DNA from: Candidatus Methanoperedentaceae archaeon
GTDB taxonomy: Archaea > Halobacteriota > Methanosarcinia > Methanosarcinales > Methanoperedenaceae
NCBI GenBank assembly: GCA_013331375.1
Contig: DUGO01000116.1
Span: forward strand, 1 to 5,501
Direction of reading: 5' to 3'
Length of the DNA stretch: 5,501 nucleotides
Position numbers and translations under genes: made by a program. Positions 1 through 5,428 of the stretch are shown one piece after another (position 1 is the first letter of the stretch; every line of letters starts with the position of its first letter). The notes beneath the pieces are model-generated. The model was not told the DNA's origin and did not search any database. It saw only the letters and a list, made by a program, of their open reading frames with translations.

Positions 1-202
1 ACCCCCAGCTATATATATCTATGCTTTAAAAATTAAAGCGAAGATGATTATAATCATGTTAATGACAATCATGATGCCTTTAGAATATTACCAGAAAATG
101 GTAATTGTAAGGTAGATTACGATCTTATTTTGCATAAAGGCACCACCTGGCGTGAGATATCAGGTAGCAAACAATATTATGCATAATAGTAAAGTATCCC
201 GC
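1..202 (+). promoter_or_regulatory. AT-rich leader with several inverted repeats upstream of the membrane protein gene
   Basis: No gene is recognised here. Four small dyads are visible. The first spans 23-39, with 7-nt arms GCTTTAA/TTAAAGC around AAA. The second is a perfect 14-nt palindrome at 44-57, ATGATTATAATCAT. The third has 6-nt arms ATTACC/GGTAAT at 87-92 and 100-105. The fourth is a perfect 14-nt palindrome at 175-188, TATTATGCATAATA. A TATA-like run (TATATATAT) lies at about 10-18, and a second AT-rich candidate at about 172-181 lies roughly 26 nt before the ATG at 203. Which one is the promoter cannot be settled by eye. Small palindromes are expected by chance in AT-rich DNA, so only the two 14-mers deserve much weight. 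Confidence 0.4.
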
Positions 203-1003
203 ATGGTTATGATAAAAGCTGCCTATAAAATCCTGGTACTGGGTATCATACTGTCCCTTATATATTCCCCGACTTTCCCTCTCCCGTTAATTGCAATTTT
301 CGAAGGTTTTGCGCTTGCGCTATTTCTTGCATGGTTCATGTCGAAGCTTGACCTGAAACCAGAGAGCGCATTTGCTCTAATCTGGCTCAGCCTCCTCATG
401 ATAGGAGGCTTCAACAATATGCTGGAAGGATACTTTTTCACAAAAATATACAGTTCCATTGCATTGTTCACGAACCAGATGTTGAAATCTCTTTTCATGA
501 CCATGCTGGAAAGCGCATCGGCTGTGTTACTGCTGCAGCCTCACGGGAGCATGGGCGTCCTGGCAGCGTTGAGGAACCATCTGGCATCGAGGAGCAGGAG
601 TTCCTGGGTGAAGCGAATGGTCATAGCATCGGCAGCATTTTTCCCCGTGTATTTCATTTTTGGCGCCATAGTGTCGCCGTTTGTGATCCCGTTTTATTCC
701 CGGGCATCTTCAGGTCTGGTCATACCTCCAATCCAAACCATATTGGCACTTGAGCTTGGGAGGGGATTCATCTACACTGCTGTCCTGCTGGTTGTCTTTG
801 CAGGACTCAAAGGTGATAGAAAACTGGACTTCCGGGTTGCATTCGCACTGCTCTACATCCCGGGGGCGCTCCTGCCACTGGTATCAAGCATGGTGGAGCT
901 CAGTGTCATTTCACAGGTCGCGCCCTATCATATGGTTGAGCTGCTGGCGGATTCCGGGGTGTATGGGTTTATTGCAGCGCGTCTTCTGGGCGCAGGGAAG
1001 TGA
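203..1003 (+). CDS. Polytopic membrane protein of unknown function
   Basis: I do not recognise a named family. From the ATG at 203 the protein has 266 residues and about seven hydrophobic segments, at roughly residues 9-22, 27-46, 56-75, 83-110, 137-157, 178-202 and 211-231. A basic loop rich in Arg and Ser (124-138, RNHLASRSRSSWVKR) separates the two halves. Charged or polar residues stand out inside or beside membrane segments: E34, the FNNMLEGYFF stretch (70-79, E75), E103, and an E184-x-x-R187-G-F motif; they could form a polar site or channel. There is no signal peptide beyond the first segment. An in-frame GTG at 152 and an ATG at 179 would extend it by up to 17 residues. I prefer 203 because the extension is polar and AT-rich and is crossed by a perfect palindrome at 175-188. 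No start has a clear ribosome binding site. It stands alone on the + strand, convergent with ilvC, so context suggests no function. It is probably a real gene with open function. Confidence 0.75.
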   Translation: MVMIKAAYKILVLGIILSLIYSPTFPLPLIAIFEGFALALFLAWFMSKLDLKPESAFALIWLSLLMIGGFNNMLEGYFFTKIYSSIALFTNQMLKSLFMTMLESASAVLLLQPHGSMGVLAALRNHLASRSRSSWVKRMVIASAAFFPVYFIFGAIVSPFVIPFYSRASSGLVIPPIQTILALELGRGFIYTAVLLVVFAGLKGDRKLDFRVAFALLYIPGALLPLVSSMVELSVISQVAPYHMVELLADSGVYGFIAARLLGAGK

Positions 1004-1184
1004 TATACCGGATGCCTGCGATTTTGTCAAGCGGCCTCTGCGTATATACTGTGCCCCAGCCCAAAATGCTGGATGAAATATAACGGCGGCCCGGTGTGAC
1101 AATATCCATCTCCACAAAAGGGTACTCGAATCCCTTTTTTAGTGCAACTTTTGGATTTATTTCCAAAAATTCGGAGAAGGGCAT
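969..1184 (-). pseudogene. Truncated HsdS-like fragment (type I restriction-modification specificity subunit)
   Basis: Read from the ATG at 1184, this 71-codon frame begins MPFSEFLEINPKVALKKGFE and continues YPFVEMDIVTPGRRYISS. That pattern (F-x-E-x-x-x-INP, then a G-x-x-YPFVEM block, then a P-G-x-R stretch) matches the start of a target recognition domain in HsdS, which chooses the DNA site for type I restriction-modification complexes. A full HsdS has roughly 400 residues. Here the recognisable part is only about 39 residues (1184 to about 1068). The family's usual GDTLFARITPCLENGKIA-type block is missing or badly decayed, and the frame stops at 969 inside the antisense strand of the membrane protein gene. 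No hsdM or hsdR is present in the window. The GGAGGG/GGAGGT-like run upstream is about 20 nt or more from the ATG, too far for a normal ribosome binding site. The identification is from memory of the family, not from a search. It is very unlikely to be functional as a specificity subunit. Confidence 0.6.
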
Positions 1185-1255
1185 TGTATCAACCAGCCGC
1201 TACCTCCCTCCACATCGTGCTCAACTAGGGTGCAGAAAGCGAACGTTTCAAATTT

Positions 1256-1315
1256 GACAGGATAACAGGATGAACAGGATTAAAAAAACATCCTGTCAAT
1301 CCCGTTAATCCTGTC
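1256..1315. repeat. Long imperfect inverted repeat built from ACAGGAT units
   Basis: The left arm (1256-1280) contains three ACAGGAT units spaced 8-9 nt apart. The right arm (1290-1315) is its reverse complement with three substitutions and one extra base. The arms flank a 9-nt A-rich loop (TAAAAAAAC), giving a stem of about 25 bp. ACAGGATTAACAGGAT-type sequence is, to my knowledge, a common dispersed repeat in intergenic regions of many environmental genomes. The function is unknown; it could be a non-autonomous element remnant or a transcript-end structure. Confidence 0.75.
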
Positions 1316-1340
1316 TGAAAAATCACTTCAATAAAAAACC

Positions 1341-1366
1341 GCAGATGAACGCTGATAAACGCAGAT
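1341..1366. repeat. Decamer tandem repeat (GCAGATNAAC type)
   Basis: There are 2.6 copies of a 10-nt unit: GCAGATGAAC, GCTGATAAAC, then GCAGAT. The 10-nt period equals about one helical turn. The sequence resembles the dispersed CGCAGATAAACGCAGAT-type repeats often seen in intergenic DNA beside the ACAGGAT type. No function can be assigned. Confidence 0.6.
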
Positions 1367-1390
1367 GCGCTTGCGCCGGATGCCAGGTTT

Positions 1391-1429
1391 GTTTATGATT
1401 CATAAACATTTTGTTTACAAATTATAAAC
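1391..1429. promoter_or_regulatory. Pair of 17-bp dyads, operator-like
   Basis: Site 1 (1391-1407) is GTTTATGATTCATAAAC, with perfect 8-bp arms around a single central T. Site 2 (1413-1429) is GTTTACAAATTATAAAC, the same design with one mismatched pair. Their centres (1399 and 1421) are 22 bp apart, close to two helical turns, so two dimers would bind on the same face of the DNA. Site 2 includes a TATA-like TTTATAAT on the - strand (1428-1421). No intact gene starts just downstream on either strand. It may be an orphan operator left from a lost gene, or structural repeat DNA. Confidence 0.45.
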
Positions 1430-1542
1430 TTATCAGGCGCTTTTCAATTTCGTTATGATTACCCGGCATTTTCGCACCTTACCTCGTTTTCATCATACCG
1501 CCCCGCACCTGCACTGCAGGCATAAATCGACTGCGGCAGGAG

Positions 1543-1583
1543 AAAAAACACAGAAAGCGCACGATGCTGCGCCTCCGTGTCTT
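1543..1583 (-). terminator. Probable transcription terminator of ilvC
   Basis: On the - strand, beginning 32 nt after the ilvC stop codon, a 16-nt arm (1583-1568) pairs almost completely with 1561-1545 around a 6-nt loop. The stem has one bulged T and a few G-T pairs. The base of the stem runs into six T residues (1548-1543). Hairpin plus T-tract fits termination; archaea depend mainly on the T-tract. The arms (GACACGGAGGCGCA and its partner) also resemble CACGGAG/CTCTGTG-type dispersed repeats. Confidence 0.6.
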
Positions 1584-1614
1584 CATAGGTATTTCAATTG
1601 TCCGTTACCGGAGT

Positions 1615-2610
1615 TCAATCCTTCTTCAGCCAGGGCATCATGGCGCGCAGCTCCTTACCCACCTGCTCCACCTGGTGCTCCCTCTCCTGCCGCTCAAGCG
1701 CATTCAATACGGGTCTGTTCGCCCTGCTCTCGAGCACGAACTCGCGCGCGAACTCCCCGCTCTGTATCCTGCGCAGCGCCTCTTTCATGGCTGCTCTTGA
1801 CTGCTCGTTGATGATTTTCGGTCCAACGGTCAGCCCGCCGTACTCAGCAGTATTGGACACGTAGTACCACATCTTGCTCAACCCGCCCTCATGGATAAGG
1901 TCAACGATGAGCTTGACCTCATGCAGTGTCTCGAAATATGCGACCTCGGGCTGGTAGCCTGCAGCCACGAGCGTCTCGAAGGATGCCTTGATGAGGCACG
2001 TGATGCCGCCGCACAGGTCAACCTGCTCGCCGAAGAGGTCTGTCTCGGTCTCCTCTTTAAACGTAGTATCTAATACGCCCGCCCGCGTTGCGCCGATGCC
2101 CTTTGCATACGCCATACCGATGTCGCGGGCATTCCCCGTGGCATCCTGGTGGATGGCGATGAGCGCTGGCACGCCTATGCCCTCGGTGTATGTGCGGCGC
2201 ACGAGATACCCGGGACCCTTGGGCGCGACCATTATCACGTTGACGTCTGATGGCGGTACTATCTGGTTGAAATGTATGTTGAACCCGTGCGAGAAGCACA
2301 GTGTCTTTCCCGCCTTCATATGCTGCGCGATGTCGCTCTGGTATATGAGCGGCTGGATCTCATCGGGCACGAGCATCTGGATGACGTCGCCCTTCTTTGC
2401 AGCGTCCGCGATGCCTGCGACTGCAAGCCCGTCACTCTTTGCCTGCCCCCAGGATTCCCCGCCCTTGCGTACACCCACGATTACGTTGAGCCCCGAGTCA
2501 TGGAGGTTCTGCGCCTGACCGCTTCCCTGGCTTCCGTAGCCAATGACAGCAATCGTCTTATTCTCAAGCACGCTAAAGTCTGCATCCTTATCATAATATA
2601 TCTTTACCAT
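1615..2610 (-). CDS. ilvC: Ketol-acid reductoisomerase (NADP+), class I
   Basis: This is the second common enzyme of valine, leucine and isoleucine synthesis. It isomerises and reduces acetolactate or acetohydroxybutyrate to the dihydroxy acid, using Mg2+ and NADPH in the cytoplasm. The 331 residues match the short class I form. The N-terminal Rossmann domain carries GYGSQG (24-29), followed by the cofactor loop GVRKGGES (46-53), whose R48 and S53 are typical of NADPH binding. The substrate region includes SHGFNIHF (107-114, H108) and APKGPG (129-134, K131). The helical C-terminal domain has the metal ligands D191 and E195 in DLFGEQ, E227 and E231 in FETLHE, and S252. All key residues are present. 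The ATG at 2610 gives the normal family N-terminus ([11 protein letters not shown]). The ribosome binding site is weak (GAGG about 12 nt upstream). No ilvB, ilvN or leu genes are adjacent, and it seems to be transcribed singly from its own promoter, ending at the 1543-1583 hairpin. Confidence 0.97.
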   Translation of the reverse strand: MVKIYYDKDADFSVLENKTIAVIGYGSQGSGQAQNLHDSGLNVIVGVRKGGESWGQAKSDGLAVAGIADAAKKGDVIQMLVPDEIQPLIYQSDIAQHMKAGKTLCFSHGFNIHFNQIVPPSDVNVIMVAPKGPGYLVRRTYTEGIGVPALIAIHQDATGNARDIGMAYAKGIGATRAGVLDTTFKEETETDLFGEQVDLCGGITCLIKASFETLVAAGYQPEVAYFETLHEVKLIVDLIHEGGLSKMWYYVSNTAEYGGLTVGPKIINEQSRAAMKEALRRIQSGEFAREFVLESRANRPVLNALERQEREHQVEQVGKELRAMMPWLKKD

Positions 2611-2647
2611 AAGTCCAGCCTCTGCTGGCTACTAAAGCGCGCACGGG

Positions 2648-2662
2648 TATTAAAGTTTTTTC
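2648..2662 (-). promoter_or_regulatory. Archaeal-type BRE/TATA promoter for ilvC
   Basis: On the - strand the sequence GAAAAAACTTTAATA (2662-2648) combines a purine-rich BRE-like stretch with a TATA-like CTTTAATA. A start about 25 nt downstream would fall near 2625, giving a leader of about 15 nt before the ilvC ATG at 2610. A second TATA-like candidate (CTTTTATGAT) lies at about 2689-2680. Assignment is by pattern only. Confidence 0.5.
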
Positions 2663-2705
2663 AATGCATACCCGGCAAATCATAAAAGCTGGCTGTGCGC
2701 ATCCC

Positions 2706-2739
2706 AAAAACGCATCTAAGACCGCTAAAGCCGCGGCTT
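2706..2739 (-). terminator. Possible weak terminator after the epimerase gene
   Basis: On the - strand, 29 nt after the epimerase stop, there is a perfect 12-nt palindrome AAGCCGCGGCTT (2739-2728), followed about 17 nt later by five T residues (2710-2706). The gap between the palindrome and the T-run makes this a weak candidate. It would separate the sugar genes from ilvC. Confidence 0.3.
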
Positions 2740-2767
2740 GTCCAACGTGTCCTCAAACTTACCTACA

Positions 2768-3850
2768 TTACTTCCGGGACGCGATATCTTCCGCCCCGGC
2801 ATCACCAAGGATGCGCAAAATCTTCCCGCTCGCACCCGCGCCGCCGAATACGTCCTTCCTCGCAGAAGCGGGTGAAGCGCGTTTCACTGATTCGGAAATC
2901 GTCTCCTTATCAGCCCCGGCAAGCACATTCCAGCCGCCTTCCAGCGTTTCCACCCATTCGGTATTCTCACGGAGCGTGATGCAGGGCACTCCGAGCATGT
3001 ACGCCTCTTTCTGCATCCCTCCTGAATCCGTCAGTATTTTATGGGCGCCAGCCATGAGCCTCAGCATATCCAGGTAGCCCAGGGGCTCTACCAGTCGTAT
3101 GTTCACAGGCACGCCCAGACCGAACTCTATCATGAATTTTCTTGTTCTCGGATGCACAGGAAATATGACCGGCTCATCGATTCCGGCAAGGGCATCGAGA
3201 ATATTGCTCATATTGTCCCTGCTGTCCGTATTTGAAGGTCTGTGCACCGTCATCACCATATACTTCCCCTTTTCAATTCCCAGCCGCTCTATTATTGTTG
3301 ACCTCTTCAAAGCCACTTTTCTATTATATTCAAGCGCATCAACCATCACATCACCTGCAAGATGCACACCTTCAGTGATGCCTTCATTCATGAGGTTGGT
3401 CACTGCGGTCTGCGTCGGGCATAACAATAGATTTGAGATATGGTCTGTCACCACCCTGTTTATCTCCTCAGGCATCCTCCTGTCAAAGCTGCGCAGTCCG
3501 GCTTCGACATGCGCCACTTTTATCTGGAGTTTCGAGGCAGCCAGCGCGCCTGCCAGCGTGGAGTTGGTGTCCCCGTACACAAGCACCATGTCAGGCGTCT
3601 CTTTCACCATCACCCTCTCGAGCTCGGCGAGCATTCTTCCCGTCTGCTCTCCGTGGCTGCCCGAACCTACGCCGAGATTGTAATCAGGCTCAGGGATATC
3701 GAGCTCCTCAAAGAAAATCCTGGACATCTCATGGTCGTAGTGCTGTCCCGTATGCACCAGAATCTCCTCATGCTCTCTGCGAAGCTCCCTGGACAGTGGA
3801 GCGCACTTTATGAACTGCGGGCGGGCGCCCACGATGGAAATGAGTTTCAT
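2768..3850 (-). CDS. wecB: UDP-N-acetylglucosamine 2-epimerase (non-hydrolysing)
   Basis: It interconverts UDP-GlcNAc and UDP-ManNAc in the cytoplasm, supplying the neighbouring dehydrogenase. From the ATG at 3850 the product has 361 residues, normal for this GT-B-fold family. The start is set by the conserved opening MKLISIVGARPQFIK. An in-frame ATG at 3934 would add 28 unrelated residues and overlap the upstream gene by 65 nt. Visible motifs are HTGQHYD (33-39), GDTNST with D94, HVEAGLRS with E116, MPEEINR with E129, TVHRPSN with H203 and R204, FPVHPRTRK, and the UDP-binding TDSGGMQKEA. D94, E116, E129 and H203 match the catalytic positions known for the E. coli enzyme (D95, E117, E131, H213). 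The TLRENTEWVET stretch replaces the more familiar RTTERPE of bacterial forms, which I associate with archaeal homologues. It starts 19 nt after the dehydrogenase stop, so the two are very likely co-transcribed. No strong ribosome binding site is seen. The mannosamine rather than other specificity rests on its partner gene. Confidence 0.93.
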   Translation of the reverse strand: MKLISIVGARPQFIKCAPLSRELRREHEEILVHTGQHYDHEMSRIFFEELDIPEPDYNLGVGSGSHGEQTGRMLAELERVMVKETPDMVLVYGDTNSTLAGALAASKLQIKVAHVEAGLRSFDRRMPEEINRVVTDHISNLLLCPTQTAVTNLMNEGITEGVHLAGDVMVDALEYNRKVALKRSTIIERLGIEKGKYMVMTVHRPSNTDSRDNMSNILDALAGIDEPVIFPVHPRTRKFMIEFGLGVPVNIRLVEPLGYLDMLRLMAGAHKILTDSGGMQKEAYMLGVPCITLRENTEWVETLEGGWNVLAGADKETISESVKRASPASARKDVFGGAGASGKILRILGDAGAEDIASRK

Positions 3851-3869
3851 GTGACCATCGACCGCTATT

Positions 3870-5300
3870 TTATTTAACTGGATGCTGGTTCTTATCCCCG
3901 CGACCAATCCCCTTGTACACAAAACCTTTGGCAAAGAAATCGTCCGGCTCTATGACATTCCGCCCGTCAACGATTACTGGATGCTCTTTATTCATGAGTC
4001 TCTTGAGCGCCTGCGCCCTGAGTTTGAAGTATTCATCATGCCCTGTCAATATTGCAACCGCATCAGCGCCGGAAACGACCTCACGCAACTCGTGCACGAT
4101 ATCCACCCCCGGGTATTCGAGAACGTACGGGTCATGGACCTCAACGCTGCACCCTGAACCTATCAGCAAATTCCTGTACGGCTCTGACGGCGGGTTCCTT
4201 GCATCATCCGAATTCCGGATAAATGCCCAGCCAAGAATAGCCACTTTCGAATCTGCTGGTGCCTTCCCTATCCTCGCAAGTGCCTCGACTGTCAGATTAT
4301 ACATATGCACTGGCATGAAATCATTCACTTTTCGCGCAAGAACGAAAAGCGATTCCATGCCGTCGGGATAGTCCAGCTTTCCCCCGGCTACCTTTACACC
4401 CCTCTCCAGGTGATATGTATCCTTTGTCAGGCAGTGCCCGCCAACGCCGGCGCCCGGGTACAGTATCGCGCGTGTGATACCTTCGCCTTTCAGGCTGTCA
4501 ACACCGGTTCTCACATCATAGACATTGATTCCCATAGCCTCGCAGTACAGGGCGAGCTGGTTGATGGCTGCTATCTGGAGGTCTCTGAACGTGTTCTCTG
4601 CAGTCTTGGTGGCTTCAGCCGCGGTGGCAGTCATCGGGATGATCTTTCCCGTCGTAAGCACGGGCGAATACAGCTCGATCGCCCGCTCGGTGCTGACTTT
4701 GTCGATGCCTCCCACGATGCGGTCATGCTCCCTGATATTGCGAAGCAGCCTGCCTACCATTACACGCTCAGGTGCATGAGCCAGGGCGAAGTCCTCGCCT
4801 GCCGTAAGACCGGATTCCTTTTCCAGTATCTGCCGTGCAAGCCCGTTCGTAGTGCCCGGCGTGATGGTTGACTCAAGAACCACGAGTGTTCCCTGGCTAA
4901 GATATCTTCCCGTAAGCCGGAGCCCTTCTTTCAATGCCCCAAAATCCGGCTCCAGGCTCTCATTGCTTAAGAAAGGCGTCTGTATAGCCAGGGTCACTGC
5001 ATCCATCCCGGAAATCCCTGAGAAATCCGAAGTGCACTGGAACTTTTTTGCCCTGACAACTTTTTTGATAAGCTCATCCAGTCCCGGCTCCTCGCCTTTC
5101 AACGGGCTTTCCCCCCGGTTCAGCATGTCTATCTTGTAGCCTGATGTGGGCGAGTCGCGCTGGAACCCCAGTACCTGCTCAAATGCGTCCGAATCCGCAA
5201 ATAAAACTGCAGAGGGAATGCCCACGTAGCCCATCCCTATAACCCCTATTTTCCTGATGTGACCTTTCTGTTCAATTATTTTCTTTAGATTGTTGCTCAT
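3870..5300 (-). CDS. wecC: Nucleotide-sugar dehydrogenase, probably UDP-N-acetyl-D-mannosamine dehydrogenase
   Basis: It is a member of the UDP-glucose/GDP-mannose dehydrogenase family, which oxidises C6 of the sugar in two steps. Beside the epimerase the expected reaction is UDP-ManNAc to UDP-ManNAcA, a precursor of surface polysaccharide or N-glycan. The 476 residues are somewhat longer than the usual 420-440. Residues 1-16 form a short polar leader before the Rossmann motif GVIGMGYVG (19-27). Then come TPF (108-110), ESTITPGTT (143-151), HAPERVMVG (175-183), the central helix ATKTAENTFRD with K232 and N236, and the catalytic GVGGHCLTKD with C290, K293 and D294. The C-terminal UDP-binding domain has ILGWAF (353-358), VHDPY and IVDGRNV. 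The usual acidic residue after the second beta strand is absent: the sequence reads GFQRDS (45-50). An ATG at 5300 gives a sensible N-terminus; no ribosome binding site is evident, so a leaderless or short-leader mRNA is possible. It is first of a two-gene unit with the epimerase. Confidence 0.9.
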   Translation of the reverse strand: MSNNLKKIIEQKGHIRKIGVIGMGYVGIPSAVLFADSDAFEQVLGFQRDSPTSGYKIDMLNRGESPLKGEEPGLDELIKKVVRAKKFQCTSDFSGISGMDAVTLAIQTPFLSNESLEPDFGALKEGLRLTGRYLSQGTLVVLESTITPGTTNGLARQILEKESGLTAGEDFALAHAPERVMVGRLLRNIREHDRIVGGIDKVSTERAIELYSPVLTTGKIIPMTATAAEATKTAENTFRDLQIAAINQLALYCEAMGINVYDVRTGVDSLKGEGITRAILYPGAGVGGHCLTKDTYHLERGVKVAGGKLDYPDGMESLFVLARKVNDFMPVHMYNLTVEALARIGKAPADSKVAILGWAFIRNSDDARNPPSEPYRNLLIGSGCSVEVHDPYVLEYPGVDIVHELREVVSGADAVAILTGHDEYFKLRAQALKRLMNKEHPVIVDGRNVIEPDDFFAKGFVYKGIGRGDKNQHPVK

Positions 5301-5373
5301 ATGTTAGATTGCGGTTTCTCGTTCCGATTTAATGGCTGCTCATATGGGTGCCATTCTATCATCATACGCGGCA

Positions 5374-5389
5374 GGATTATTTAAGACTG
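5374..5389 (-). promoter_or_regulatory. Candidate BRE/TATA promoter for the wecC-wecB unit
   Basis: On the - strand a CTTAAATAATCC box (5385-5374) lies in the 128-nt gap between the tRNA and wecC. A start about 25 nt downstream would be near 5354, leaving a leader of about 54 nt. A second TATA-like box, CATTAAATCG (5334-5325), is centred about 28 nt before the wecC ATG and would give an almost leaderless mRNA. Which is used cannot be decided from sequence alone. Confidence 0.4.
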
Positions 5390-5428
5390 CTGGCATTCCT
5401 ATGCCACATTACAGCAAAAGAAGCGTCA

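Larger units (their letters stand above)
1004..1614. other. Gene-free interval with relics, repeats and hairpins between convergent genes
   Basis: This 611-nt stretch lies between the end of the membrane protein gene (+) and the end of ilvC (-). No intact gene is convincing. From left to right it holds a truncated HsdS-like reading frame on the - strand (to 1184), about 70 nt with nothing recognised, an ACAGGAT-repeat hairpin (1256-1315), a decamer tandem repeat (1341-1366), two 17-bp dyads (1391-1429), a 13-nt CCTGCA/TGCAGG palindrome (1508-1520), and the hairpin with T-tract that probably ends ilvC (1543-1583). The mix of relic coding sequence and dispersed-type repeats suggests past insertion and decay. 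Confidence 0.6.

Noticed and set aside
1056..1140. Possible terminator for the membrane protein gene (CCAGC/GCTGG stem at 1056-1072, T6 near 1135)
   Set aside because: The stem is only 5 bp and lies over 60 nt from the T-run, which itself falls in the HsdS-like coding relic.
1323..1403. Short - strand ORF of 26 codons (MNHKQTWHPA...) downstream of the twin dyads
   Set aside because: It is composed mostly of the decamer repeat read as codons, has no ribosome binding site and has no recognisable features.
1256..1429. Possible CRISPR array from the clustered short repeats
   Set aside because: Units are 7-17 nt, differ from each other, and are not separated by regular unique spacers; no cas genes are present.
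1455..1811. 118-codon + strand open frame opposite the ilvC 3' end
   Set aside because: Most of it is antisense to ilvC, its composition is low-complexity (Ala, Pro, Arg), and it has no start signal.
1988..2518. 176-codon + strand open frame within ilvC
   Set aside because: It lies wholly antisense to a gene whose catalytic residues are all intact; long antisense frames are expected in moderately GC-rich coding DNA.
3099..3683. 194-codon + strand open frame within the epimerase gene
   Set aside because: It is entirely antisense to the recognised epimerase, with no domain pattern of its own.
3851..3934. Upstream in-frame extension of the epimerase (28 residues from an ATG at 3934)
   Set aside because: It overlaps the end of wecC by 65 nt and lies before the conserved family opening MKLISIVGARPQFIK, so it is the wecC 3' end read in another frame.
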